Origin: Oxyura jamaicensis
Lineage: Eukaryota; Chordata; Aves; Anseriformes; Anatidae
Length of the DNA: 64,000 bases
Reading direction: 5' to 3'
Assembly (NCBI RefSeq): GCF_011077185.1
Contig: NC_048895.1
Span: 85,646,290-85,710,289 of the forward strand
The stretch's first letter is position 1. The number at the start of each line of letters is the position of its first letter. Position numbers and translations under genes: made by a program. Of this stretch, positions 49,991 through 63,225 are shown in pieces. The notes beneath the pieces were generated by a model. It saw only the letters and a list, made by a program, of their open reading frames with translations, was not told the DNA's origin and ran no database searches.

Positions 49991-52656
49991 CATCTGGATC
50001 CCATGTAGCTTTTCGAGCCATTTAAGTCTGATCTGACTTGAACGTTGTCTGGAATATACAGTAGTTGTTCAGCCAACACCATCTATTCTACATTAGTCCC
50101 CTTTAGCCCCCATTTGTCACAATGTTTAATTATTTTCCTTCTAATTTCAAGTAAATTCATTCTGCCAGCTTCCAGTTCTCCCATTTTACCTGAAATATTT
50201 TTCCATGTTCCTTCATACAAATAAGGCAAACACTTTTCTTATAGGATTTTTTTATGCTTCTTATATTTAGATCAGACTATTGCAGTTACTCTTTTATACC
50301 TGCATTCTTATTTAAGTTATACCAGCCACAGTAGGGGACATAATTTTTTGGTACTGAATGTACATTACATCAAACCATGTGCTGCTACATTTCTATCAGC
50401 CTCCCCTCACTCTTTAGGTACCAACAGACTGGCTCTATTTTCGTTTTGAGAAAATCCATCTCACTGAAGAGAACTCCCTCTCCTAAGAAGAAATACTTCT
50501 TGGGAGAAGTTAATCCATCTTCCCCGCAACTTTTTTCTGACATTGGCTGGTTTTGTGGTCCTGCACTTGCTACAGAAGGCGCTAAGTTTTCTATCACAGA
50601 GATCGATACTACCAGCTCTTTAGTTGCATTCTCTACAAATCTTCAGCCATCTTATAAAGTTTACCATCTCTGTACCCAAAAGACAAGTTGTCAAGGATTC
50701 TGTCTACTGTCATAAACCCAGAAACCTGTTTGTGCACTAATCCAGTCCATCACTGTAGACCAGCTCAGTTGTCCATGGAACACCCTCGGAACCCCAGCTC
50801 TGTACACTCAGCTCTGGATCAATTTTAACACCCTCTAGCATTCCTGGTTCCACCAAAAATATGAATCTAGAAGTATATCATAATCTCAACCAGACTGCTC
50901 ACCCAAGTTACTTGATCTAAATGGTCACTTGGGACTTGATTCTATATCGGATTGTTTTTTTTTTTATTATTTTTAAAGAGCGATAAGATGTCGTGTCAGA
51001 AATGCTGTTTCAAACTATTTTCTAAGAATTGGATTTGCAACCTGTATGTTGCAGTTTCTACTAGTATACTGGCTCTGGTAGCATGCATATGCATACTACC
51101 ATCTGCCAGCAAGACAGATTCATACCCAGAAGGTGAAAATATTCAAATAAGCAGACCTGGCCATAAGAGACTTAGCCAACAGAAGTCAATTACTCTCCCT
51201 TTGCCCAAGAAAGGCAGCATGTTGGAACAGATTTCACTACCAAGCACAAATCGTTATGCTTCTCACTACAAGCTCCCTTTCAAGTTGTGAGATTAGGAAT
51301 CCTGAGCCCGCAGAAACTAGATGGAATTTAAGTGGACATCTTATACAGGTGTGTCAAATGTATTTCACTGCTTGTTAAAATAATTATAATTTACATGCCA
51401 TTTTTTAAATGCCAATTCAACAAAATTTGCTGGAACAGTGTACTTCAGTTTTTATTAAATCTTTTGTTTTTAACCACATCCTGAAGCCATCCTTTTAAAA
51501 ATCTACATGTTGCCTTTTTGGGTAAAACTTAACCCTTTAACAGATTTTGGATTACAAAGTACACCTGCAGGAAGAACAGCAGGAAGAAGATTAACCTCTC
51601 TAAGTTACTGAGTGTTGACATGGTTCTGTAAACTTCTTTAGCAGGAGCTTCCATCATTCAACAATGTTGTTGAGTAATTTCTAAGCTAGAGGGGAAAGAA
51701 TATTTACAATGGATCTCCATGAAACGAGAGCAAAGGTGCACATTTGCACAAAAAAATAAATGAATCTGCCTATCAACAGTGAAGTGAGGAGTGGGATATG
51801 CAGTACTTAGTAAAGTGATAGTGTCCAACAGGAGATGGCATTTTGGAAGACTTCGTTGTATGTCTTGTACTCTGGTGTAAGGCCAGTCATTCCATGTGAA
51901 TCTATATTATGACTGACCAGAAGAGCATACCTCTAGTATTGTTCTAGATGTGATACCACACGCACTTATTGGTCACATGAGGAACACCCTTAACTCCTCT
52001 AGGAAAGAAATTTGTTCTTATCGTTAGATCGCTAGCGACCTTAACGTTTCTATTACAACACCCAGAAGCATCTGTAAGTCTTTAGTCACCTGGGATCCCA
52101 CGTATTTCTGTGTGTCCAAGCAACACCCTGCACATAAAACCTAAACTAAAAGTTTGCTTTGGGACTAAGGAGTTTTTCCAGAGGTCCTGAAATTTACATT
52201 TTCTCCAGCTAAACTGGTCTAAAAACAGAAATAATGCAAGCTTTATCTTACAAACATTTTGACTATCACAACTGCAAACAACTTAGCAGACACTGTAGCA
52301 TTCACACAAAAAAAAACGCATATTAATTTAAATGCACTCAGACAATCCCTTCATCCACACTCATATTTAGGTAATGTATAAAGAATGCTTCTGAGCTAAT
52401 CTGTTGTTCATTGGAAGTTGTCACACGTATTGATAAGAGAATGCAATTATTCATAGAAATCTGACTAATTTAGAATAATTTATAGCTGTTTTTACTTTCC
52501 CTGTTGTTTCCTTACACTTTCAGATAGGCTTCTGTGTAAACTAGCTTTTTATCTTCTAGGTTTGATATGATCAGCTCTAATAGGTCAAGTGTCTAACCAC
52601 AGTGAGACCACACTGTCATTATTTCATAGCAACACTGCACGAATTGGTTTACACCT

Positions 52657-52689
52657 CCCCCCCCCCCCCCCCGCCCCCCCCGCCCCCCC
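52657..52689. repeat. Poly-C tract (G-quadruplex potential in SENP6 transcript)
   Basis: C16-G-C8-G-C7 on the plus strand. On the SENP6 sense strand this is a G-run of about 33 bases. CpG content is too low for an island. Confidence 0.95.
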
Positions 52690-53689
52690 ACACTTCCTAA
52701 AAGCTGGGGCTCCTTGCTCCTGCCCTGCACCCTGCATAAGGCAGCCCAGATGTTTCTTCACCAAGAGCAGGCCTGGGGAAAGGACCAATTTGGGCAAAAA
52801 AAGCAGGCACACTAGTGTCTGTGCCTGTGTGTGGCGGAATTATTTTTCAGGCATATCAAATCCCACCTGTTCAGCCACAGTACCACAGCACAGCTGTGAC
52901 TGCACAGCAGAAGTAAGGGGTTTACAGGACCAGATTGTTTTAGGCACTAATGATGCCAAAAAAAATCTCCATGGAATCATAGCTTAGCCTGCTTTTATTG
53001 CTAAACATTCAGAGATCTATTGTTTACAAGATGCTTCACCTTTCTTCTTCTTCCTAAGTTACTCAGAGATGCAAAAACGATGCAAACTCACTTCCAGGAG
53101 TAGGCAGCAATTATAAATTGATAGTGAGATACTCCACCAAGTACATAGTTCAGTGGTAAAGCTGATACTATCTAAAGGATACAAAGTCTGGACACAACAT
53201 TGTTATTTTACACATGAAGGCAACTTCATTTCTCAGATACTTCATGAAAATAGCAACAAAAAAAAATCTTTTTAGGAATGCTATGGGAACAGAAAATCAA
53301 TGATAATCACAAAACATCCACTACCAGAACAGAAAGAAAAACTGCAAAGAAAAAGCATTTGTAAGAGGTACATAGTTCAAAGATGGAAAAGCATCTGCAT
53401 GTCCTGACCAAAACCCATTTTTCCCTCCAGAACTTCCATGTGCACTGTGCTCCTTACAGCGCAGAGTATCAGGCAGAGTGATTGGAACCAACAACACAGA
53501 GCTGCTTAAGCACAATCACTCACTGAACTGCTACTATTTTCTGAGAACTGATAACAACAACTAACAAAGGAGGACAGCTTTGAAGTACATGTTTTCTTCA
53601 CAATCTCTTTGATGGTTTTTCCAGTAAGACAGCAGTGGTAACCATACAATGGGCAGCCAGTGTTTCCTTGACCCCTTCTACTGACTGTC

Positions 53690-54880
53690 CCAACAGAGCA
53701 GTAGAGGAGGCTGCCATTGGGATAGAATCAGAAAACAATGCAGAAGTACTTTTAAAGGGCCTCTTCAGATACATCAGCAGCCAAAGGACTATTAAAGAAA
53801 ACATAGACGCATTGCTCAGTGACACTGGCGGCCTAGTGACAAAAGTCACAGAAAAGAGCGAGGAACCCAATCCTCCGCCCCCTGCTCCCATTTCTCTGCT
53901 AAGTTCGGCCCTCCAGCCCGGTACCCAGCTCTAGGAGCAGAATCTGTGGGAACACAGCATCATCCGCTATCAGGGAAGGTATAATTAATAAACACTTCAG
54001 CCAGTGTTTGACTGCTCTGGGGACTTTGACATGGTCTCCCACAGGAACCTTCTATCTAGATTGCAGAGACATGGACTAAGTAGTGAATGATAAGGTGAGT
54101 GGAAAACTAGCTGGACCAAGAGGAAACCAGCACCATCAAAGAATGACGACAAATCCAGCAGGCTGCATCCCTCAGCGATCAGTACCAGGGCCAATACTGC
54201 TTAAATTCTTTGCTAACACTCAGGATGTTGAGATCAAGTGCAGTTGGCAAGTTCGCACACAATACTAAACTTCCCCCAGAAGCAGCCGATACACTGGAAG
54301 CCAGGGCTGCTGTTCAGAGAGACCTGGTAGGCTGGAGAAATGGGCTGCCAATACCCTTATTAAGTTCATCAAAAGCATCTGCGATCACAGATGCAAGCTG
54401 TGCATCAGGAATGGAACAAGCCTGGGCAGCTGCACAGCTGGGGGCTGACTGGTTAGGGAGCAGCTTCTCAGGAGGATCTGGGGGTTCCAACAGACAGCAA
54501 GTTGAACATGGGTCAACAGCGCAGCCCCACAGAAAGGAAGGCCAGACAGCTGACATGAAGTTCTGTGAAGAGAAGCAACTCTTCCTCTCCATAGTGCACT
54601 TGTGAAAGCCTATCTAGAGTACTGCATTCAGTTTTGCACTCACTGGTGTAACACCGACACACTGGAGCAAGTCCAGTGGAGGGCTGTCAATGTAGCTGAG
54701 GGACTGACGACATGGCATGCAGGGAGAGGCTGAAAGAGCTGGGCTCACTCAGGCTTTAAAAAAAAAAAAAAAAAAAGGTTTGTGTGTGTCCGGGGGGGGA
54801 TAGGTCTTGGTTTCAGCAGGAGGTTCCAACCTACCTAATTCCAGCCAGTGGCCACTCAGGTCTCAACCTATGTGATCCTA
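53690..54880 (+). mobile_element. Old CR1 LINE with large internal deletion
   Basis: The first part (about 53740-53865) translates to GLFRYISSQRTIKENIDALL, then SDTGGLVTKVTEKSEE, which corresponds to the CR1 ORF2 region just before the reverse transcriptase. From 53998 it jumps to FDMVSH-type sequence and then to AFADD-like and later blocks. The central reverse-transcriptase part is missing. Near 54605-54755 the C-terminal part is visible, followed by poly-A (54758-54776) and a tail-like TTCCAACCTACCTAATTCCA. It is on the plus strand, antisense to SENP6, with broken frames. Confidence 0.88.
54758..54776. repeat. Poly-A tract inside old CR1
   Basis: 19 A followed by TG repeats and a G8 run (54793-54800). 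It interrupts the CR1 copy before its 3' tail. Confidence 0.9.
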
Positions 54881-55066
54881 AGACAAAACTAAAAACAGTA
54901 ATCAGTTGTGGGTACAAATCTTCTCCCAAGGAACAGCGCCATCATCACAGATGCTTCCAGAATTAAATATCTTGATCACTTTCATTCTCTTCTCTCTCGG
55001 TCACCTACTCAATCTTTCCACAGAAGTAACTTAAATAACATCAAAAGACAAAAGGATCCAACAATT

Positions 55067-55087
55067 GGGGTGGGGGGGAGGGGAGGG
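55067..55087 (+). repeat. G-rich run with quadruplex pattern
   Basis: G4-T-G7-A-G4-A-G3 gives four G-runs with one-base spacers on the plus strand, the template strand for SENP6. Confidence 0.9.
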
Positions 55088-55814
55088 AAGAAATCAATCA
55101 ATATTTTCATCTACATTAGTATAGATACACATACGTAATTTTCTACTTTTATAAAACCTCTGTTGCTAGATGGAAAACACTAAAAATTCAGAAAGGAAGG
55201 AGAAAGCTTCAGTATTTTTATAGTCAGATGTTTTCTCTGTATCTATCTTTCCTATTTTTTAAGAAAATTTGGAGTATAAAAGGTTAGGATAGAGCGGGGA
55301 TGATTTCTGAACTGCCAATGTACTCTAAAAATGTGAAAGTATATAAAGCTAACAAGCCATTTCAAAGAGGATGACACTTGAATAAGAATTCCAGAATGTA
55401 ATTCCTGTGGCAAATCACTATGTGACATTAATCATACATGATCTCAAGTTTTGAATACTGGAAGAGTTTTAGAAGATACGCAAAACATGGCAGGAAACAG
55501 TAGATTATGCATCTGATTTGCACACTTCTGATTTCAGACTTCTTAATGCACTGTGGGATCTATCTTCATAAAAAAAGCTAACCTTGTGCAACAGAGTATG
55601 TAGCAGCACTAAACAAACAGCAATCTATTTTTAGAAGTGCTGAAAGGCAGTTACAGATACAGTAAGGTTAACCATCTAGCCTAACTACCTGGAAATCAGG
55701 CAACCAACACTTCAAGAAGGTTTCCAGGTTTGATGCAATGATTGGAACTTCAGGTTGAAATAAAGCACTATATCTATATAACTAAAAAGAAAGGGGAAAA
55801 AAAAAAAATCAAGA

Positions 55815-55837
55815 TTTTTTTTTTTTTTTTTTTTTTT
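55815..55837. repeat. Poly-T tract
   Basis: 23 consecutive T preceded by a poly-A stretch (55797-55808), giving an A-run/T-run inverted pair. Confidence 0.95.
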
Positions 55838-56774
55838 ACACTTGTAGAGTTATCCTGAAAACTTTGCAAGAGGATTTCGGGCACGTGTTGTCCCCCCTGT
55901 AAAACTATAGTCCAGAAAGGTTCCATGACAAGAAAATAACTTGCAAAGTTATGACAGAAGAAGAAACCCTAAAATGTAATTTAAGGTGAAAAAAGCCAGA
56001 CACTTCTTTGATGTTGTCAATTGTTCAAAATCCTCCTGAAATGGACAGCAAAAAAAGCACACAAAAAGAAAACAAAGAAAAACACAATAACTTGGTCAAA
56101 TGAAAAGGGTACATCTCAGAAAAACCTGAGTAAGGGAAGGATGAAAAGAGGATGAAAGAGTTATTTAAACTCTAGGCTATGAGAACACTTTTTGCATTTA
56201 CCTTTCTATAGAGGCCGAAGACCTGTTTGGTTTTCCCCTATTCCCTGTGACACTGGCAAGCCTTCACCCCCATATGAGAGGGCAGTCAGCTAGATTAAAT
56301 TGCTAATATGACTGAAAACAAGTGCAGGCTAGCTCCACCAACACTTTTTCTTCCTCTAAAAGGAGTTTTCTGCCAATTTAGCTCCTACAGCCAACTTGCT
56401 GCGAAGCCAGAGAAGCGCCAGTGTTGACACAAGCGAAGCTGTACCAGCCCAGGCCCTGGGAGGGGCAGCAGGACAGACTGACAGCAGCACCGAGCTGGTA
56501 GGCCTGGCCCGGCTGCAAATCACTGCTGCGGTGACTTGCAGGGCCACATGGTACGGCCCCACACCTGGGGGCTTCTACCAGTTACAAAATGACCCTACAC
56601 ACATATATACAGTTAAAAATCAAGTAGATTGTTATCTTTTTAAAAACAAATACAAAAAAAATAATCAGAGAAGTGCAACACAAGTATGGACAACAACCTC
56701 CTGCATGCACTACATGCACTCTATGGACTTCAAGAGGACTTCAAATAGACTTCAAGTCCATTTGCAGTCAGATG

Positions 56775-56838
56775 TTGCTAGGTCGATGGATAGACTTGAT
56801 AATCCTAAGGGTCTTTTTCAACCCAAAACATTCCATGG
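56775..56838 (+). mobile_element. CR1 LINE 3' tail scrap
   Basis: GACTTGATAATCCTAAGGGT and CTTTTTCAACCCAAAACATT, then CCATGG, match the CR1 tail consensus (GATCTTTAAGGTC..TTCCAACCC..CATTCTATG) with decay. Confidence 0.75.
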
Positions 56839-59800
56839 CCAAAGCTGTAAGGCAAGGGAACCAGAGACCAGCTTAGCAGACATCGAGCAACTGGTCACCC
56901 AACAGCTCTGCAGGCTCCGCTGGCTGTATAATGTCAGCTTAGATATTACATTTAATTATCTTTACTGAATCCCATTACACAAAGTTTAAGTAAATTTGAA
57001 GAAAATATTGTAGCATAAGTGCACACACACAAAGGCAATATCAACACAGTAACATATTTGCAAATTTCTCTATTGCATCACCACGGAAAGGAATTCTAGC
57101 TTCTTCACACTATTTCCTCTGAGACAATATAGATTAGCAGCTGCGAAGGGGGTGGTTTAAAACAGCAGAGCATTGCAACTACATTATTACACTTACAGCA
57201 CAAATTTTTGTAATGGAAGTGTCAAAGTTAACCAGACCTAACAACGAGTTTCAGGAACAGTGACAACTGTGAACTAAACCTCAGTATGCTAAAATTCTCG
57301 TTAAAAACAAAGAATTAATAATAATAATAAACAAAACACACACAACTTTAACATCCCTAGAAAAACAAACATTTTCTCAATTGTTACTTTTAACGGCAGT
57401 GAAAACAAGGAAGTACTACTGATAATGTAACTTTTAATATAACAAAAACAACATGTCAGCTTGCTAACTGCACTCAATTCTGAACTTGCTTTTCAAGAGC
57501 TATCATTCTAAAGACAACTAAAACAAAACACTTGGCTTTTAAGAGACTATCCTGCAGCTGGAGATGGGCTTCTGCCATCTTAACCGAACATGCAACCCGC
57601 ATTTATCCTCATCAAAAAACTATCAAGATCTAGGGAAGTCTATTCTGGATTTCTATCGGTCCTTTCTATTCCAAGTCACTCTTCCAACCAAGCGCAGTGC
57701 CTTTTCCATCCAGCAAGCACTGCACTAGAGGACAAACAGCTTTTTGACTACATGCACGATGGAGATTTTTTTCCTGCTATCCAATCAGGTAAGGATTCAG
57801 TTACTACCAACTTGCCATATGGCAGCATCTAGTTATCTCACCTAAAGGCTTACATCAACTGACTGTGCTGGGCAAATGCAGTCCTAATAACGTGGACCAG
57901 AGCAGTCCAGAAGTCCACTTTTTGAAAATTTATTCTTAATTTTAAAGGACCCTTACGGTGCCTCTTGAGCAGTAAGCCTTGGGAGAAATAAAATTACAAT
58001 GGACTGCAGTGTTTCCAAAAGAAGTGAGCCTCAGAAATTACAAAGGCAATTGCAAATATGAAACCTACCATCCACTGCATAGTTCAAATTCTCATCTAAT
58101 GGGTTCTTGAACAATCTTTCTGTTAGACTGTCGTATTAAATTCTGTTATCAGCAGGATATTCATATTTTGTTAAATGAGCCATAAAAATCGGACATGCCA
58201 AACAAACACAACATTATATCCTACAACTTTAATAAAAATACATCAACAGAATGAATTTTAGTACAAGAGAAAATAACTTTACTGCAGCGGACAAAAACAT
58301 TCTCATGAAAATAACAAATATTTTCACAGCTGTTTCTTAGAAACATAAATTTCTAAGATTAAATAATATTAATCATGTCATGCAGCACGGTGTTTTACCA
58401 GGCCAGCCAAATGTTACCCTTATTTATCATTCCCCAAAATCTCTGTGGCAAGTTTTATCTAAAAAGAAACAAAAAACAAAAACAAAACAATACCGGGGAG
58501 ACTTTGCTTCAGCTACAGCTTATATGGTTTGAAAACAAACAAAAATGGGAAAGCTTTGCACAGGGCTTCTGAATCATCACTTCAAGATTTGATCAGAGGG
58601 AGATATCCTGAATTCAACTCCTTTCACTCCTAATTACTCTTTCACAGACACTGGGACAAACATTGAGAAATGTTTTCTTGCGTCCCAGAGCACTTGCCCG
58701 TTAGCAAAACCTGCTTAAGGGCCCACTGACCAACCTGGGAAGAATAACCACAGCCTACTAATTTATTTCCTCCAGTCTCCAGCCTCCACCATCAACAAGT
58801 TCTGTGCAGATCTCAACCTGTTATTTAAAATAATTGAACTTCCCTGGGCAGAGTAAAGCTGATGTTGCACAAGAGGATTTGTTCTTAAGTTGAAGTTTCA
58901 TACTGCACCTTAAGCTGACTTTACAGCTCACCAGAGACAGAAGGGGGAATGTCCTACTCCTGACACACAGAGGCCGGCTGCCCTCCCCAAAGCAATCCAT
59001 TATCCTGCCTCTCAGGCTTACCCTTCAGCGAGCAAATTCAACAGAGGTTTGGCAGAGCGCCGATCCTGCAGGACAGTACACGGCAAATTCAACCTCTCTG
59101 GCAATAAACTGCTCCGTCCCTGGGGCAGTGGGCAGCATGAGACATGTTGCCAGGCTGTATGCTAGGGGAGGCCAGAGGGGACAGAGCAGCAGACATCCCC
59201 CACCTGCAGCAGGGGGCCCTCAGAGCAGCACAGCTGCACCACGTAATGCTTTAATCAGTTTAAAACATTCTGTTAGTCCCTATGCCTAAACCAGTTAATA
59301 ATTTTAAGCCTTGCAAAGAGAACCAATAAATAGTTGGCATGCAGCTTTACATTCAAAATGGAGCTGCAGCATGATAAGATAAAAGCAGCAACGTCACAGT
59401 TCACTGCTTTAGGAAATCCACGCACACGATTTATCGTTACCTTATACCAGACAACAGCATCACACCACAATCATTTTACTGTTCTTTGGATGGTTTATTT
59501 TGAAGGAATTCTTTTCACATTTGGTATCTGTGAGCTGCAGACTGCTCTTGTGCATTAGCTACGAGACACTGGTATTCATGCTTTCACTACAATCACTTTA
59601 ATAAGCAACTATCCCCATACATTATTAGAACATAATTCTTTCCATGGATTACTTAGAAAAAAGTTACTCAAACAAGAGCATTGCCAAAATGTTATTTCTT
59701 TAACTCATAGCAGACATTACACCATAAACAAAAACGAAAAGACTTCTCATGTTATTTGCTCTTAATTATTCCTGTTAGTTACAGTACCCAAATAACCATT

Positions 59801-60005
59801 AGCCATTCCAGATTCTGATTTATACTACGCTGTAATTCAGAGACTGAATCCCATTTGGCACGATCCCCAGTTCTGTGCAGAGAGACACCACCATACAAGA
59901 AAATTAAATAAGTTTGCAACACTTTTACTACATTATATTTAAAGTATTCAAAGACATCTCACAGCTATGTGTATGTACTAAGGAACTAAGCTCTTTTCTC
60001 AAAAG

Positions 60006-60025
60006 AAAAAAAAAAAAAAAAAAAA
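60006..60025. repeat. Poly-A tract
   Basis: 20 consecutive A in intron 1. Confidence 0.95.
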
Positions 60026-63000
60026 GCTTCCATCCTAAACATTTGTGTCACTGAATTAGGCAATGATTTAATGAATTTGATTTTACCTCACTATGTAATA
60101 CCTGATTATCTTCACTACATTTCCTGAAGGCTAAGAAATTTCTTGGCATCAGCAGCAGAATCAAAAACATCTTTTACCTTGGATTTGTAAAGGGACAGGG
60201 AAATAGGGATAACCAGGCAATTCTTTTTGGACCATGACATCCACCAACACAGGCAGCAGAGCACCCACCCATTCAGAAAAGTGTCATTTACTCCGGAGAA
60301 CGTGACATTTACAAGCAGCTGACTTGGCCAACAAAAGACACCAACTCTAACTCCACCACAGCTTAAGATCAGCTTCTCCTGAAAATACATGTTCACCACT
60401 GTTGAATACTGTAAGAGAAGGCTTAAGACATGCTTTTAAAGATTAGGGAAGATAAAATTACCACTGTGCTTATTTCTATGTAATGAATAAGAATACACAT
60501 ATATATATTTAAGCAAGAACTAATTGAGAGCATCAGACAGATTTCAACCTATGAAAAATAACTTTGCCCTACAAAAACTCCAACTTTAAACCTAACAGGC
60601 ACTAAAAGTGGGGCCCAAAGAAACACTCCAACTCTGTTTTTCCCCCCAATGGAAGTGTCTTCCAGAACAACTAAGTTAAGAGAAGAGTTACATTTGTGCT
60701 TCTTCCCCCAAAAGAATGTGGCCCCTCTATCTCTACAGCCTCCCCCACTGCAGCAGCTCCATTTTTATCTTGTTTTCTCAGCCTCCTGCAGTATCTTAAG
60801 CTATCCTGCACTCTTCCACTCCTCTCTGCAACACACACACATCCATGCAGGCACATGCTGACCTGTGCACGGAGTCCCCCAGCTCTCCTGGCCCCTGACT
60901 TCTCAGCCAGTGTGGGTACAAACATCACAGCAAACTGAACCATGCTGAGGAAACACTGAAGCCTCTGCTTGAGGGACTCTAATTTTTGATTCTTCTGAAT
61001 TAGTGAAGTGGGCAAATCTCACAAAGTCTCTATCTATTTACTTGTGAGGTATCTACTCTTCAAACAAAAGGGTTCAAAGGATGTTAGTAGGAACAGAAGA
61101 AACAAATTGATGATGGCTAGAAAAAGCCACCCAAACACCACACATTCTTATAAAGCATTACTTAAAAGTGACAAGTTGAGTTTGGCAATTAGTCTCACTT
61201 TACAGGACCTGCTACAACACAAAGCACCTTGACATCCCTCAGTTATCTCAATTATAGACACAGCTAAAACCCTACAGAAGGAGTGAAGGCTGATACTGCG
61301 CTGAAATGTATGCACAGTCTTTCAGAAACAATAGCAATAAAAGCCAAAGTAGTTGTTTAGATCATTTCAATAAATAATCCATTATGTTTTATCTCTGTAC
61401 ATAAAACAAGCAGCAAAATACTAAAATATCCAAGTAGGCTCATTATAAAATTATTTGTGCGAGCAAGACATTTGCAAAATGCTGACTTATCTTTGCTAGT
61501 AAGCTGTATATTGATCCTATTATTTATGTCATTACTATTATTTTTACACTTACATAAAGAAGAGTGTAAGGATCTATTTAGGAAGATTGCCAAGTTCCTG
61601 GTTTGCGTTTGGTGTTTATCTTTTTTGCCACAGAAAGGCAGTAGAATTTATCTACTTTTTCTGAGGAAAGAGTAGTGCTTTTTTTACCAAATCCAAGTGC
61701 CAGAAAATAATGGATGAGGCCTGCTGCACAACACAATTACACACAAAACTTCTATGTCCCACTTAGTGCAAAACTATTATAGCAGCAGCTACCAAATGAT
61801 AGATGTGCCTTTAACTAGAACCCAGAAAATTGCACACAGATGCCTTCCAATTTAGAAAGCCAAGGACAAGTCTGGGCTCCTAAAATCCCATCTCAAAATT
61901 AAACAGAAGCGGACTTGGGCACAGGCTATTATTTTAGAACGTGCTACCGAGTATATTACAACATGTTTACAGAGTACTCAAAAACTAAGGTTTTTACTAT
62001 CTTTCCATATGCAGTTTGTCTTTTTATTAACATTTCATGCCATTTATCGCTTATGTTGGATTGACTAAAAACAGGATAGTATGAAGATAATTTCAATTTG
62101 ATTGTGCTGAGAAATAGTTCTCAAAAATGGGTTTAAGATCTCCCCACTCACTACCTGAAGTTAATGCCACTGAAGTGAATGAGGTTTCCTGCTCTTAAAA
62201 ACGTTGGAAAGGACATTGAAACAATGGGCTGAGAAGAGAGAGATGCAGTGCTGTAAAAAAAAAAAATCCAAACAGGGCTGAAGACAGGGAGACATAGAGA
62301 GCCACTAAAGTCATGAATTTCTCACTTTCAGGTAGAAAACTACTCTGAAGAAAAACAGAAGAAAGGAACAGAACATATCTAGGCACTGATGGGGCTGAGG
62401 GAGACCAGGGAGGTGTGGTCAACAGCATAAAGAAGTTTAGCTTCTGATAAAGACACAGAAGAACTTGAATGATGGTCCTTCAGTTCCAAGCGAATACCTA
62501 TCTCCTCTAGGTCATCAATAAAAGTGTCAGAGACAGCTTCAGAGACCATTAAAACAATTAATAATTTCACTGTTAAGAGTAAAATAAATAGAAGAGGGAT
62601 AGCAGGTGGAAAACTTTCAAGTATTCTATCTAAATATAAACTCCACTCTGCCCTCCTAATTTCTGTTCCTCTCATCAGATTTCACAGCAAGATAAAAGTA
62701 ATAAAAAAGCAGGAAAGGCTGACCACCACTTCAAATAGCAACCCTGCATCTACACAGGATCACACGCAGGGCCTGTGTTTCGGTGCTGCTCCAAAATCTC
62801 TGCCTCCTTTAAGAAAATACACAAGTCTGCAACTCTTCATTTTGTGAAGACAATCCTTTATATGTGAGCTGAATGAAAAACTACACAGTCTTCTAGAGTC
62901 CTCAGACAACTGCAAAGTTTATTCTGCTGCTGCTAATGGGTAATCCAAATAGTTTTCTGATTTGCTATTAGCAAACCTGTAGCCAAGAAAATGGAATGAA

Positions 63001-63160
63001 AATTGAGCAAATTCCTGTCATGACTGCACTCAAATCTCTCAGCAGCTCTGAAGGTAAGGACTGGCAACATTCCTTAGAAAGGAGGTCCTCAAACAGAAAC
63101 TTCAAAATTAGTTCCCAGTATCACTACTGTAACCACCTGGAGATTTTTTTTAAAGGGAGA

Positions 63161-63225
63161 AAAAAAAACAAAAACAAAACAAAACAAACAAACAAAAACA
63201 AACAAACAACAACAACAAAAAAAAC
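63161..63225. repeat. AAAC/AAC simple repeat
   Basis: About 65 bp of AAAC, AAAAC and AAC units in intron 1 or upstream sequence. Any open frame through it is low complexity. Confidence 0.95.

Noticed and set aside
52589..52987. 132-codon open frame with proline run
   Set aside because: The proline run is only the translation of the poly-C tract; the rest has no recognisable features.
53146..53156. tRNA A-box-like TAGTTCAGTGG
   Set aside because: No B box or cloverleaf follows within the expected distance, so not a tRNA or tRNA-derived SINE that I can support.
53635..53934. 99-codon plus-strand frame that looks like a real protein
   Set aside because: The conserved-looking part (RYISSQRTIKENI...) is CR1 ORF2, not a host gene.
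56396..56968. 190-codon plus-strand open frame
   Set aside because: No family features, low-quality composition after the first third, and it runs through a CR1 tail scrap. Probably a chance frame in a GC-richer patch.
58960..59235. GC-richer patch considered as SENP6 promoter/exon 1
   Set aside because: Few CpG dinucleotides, no start codon context matching the N-terminus and no suitable donor on the minus strand.
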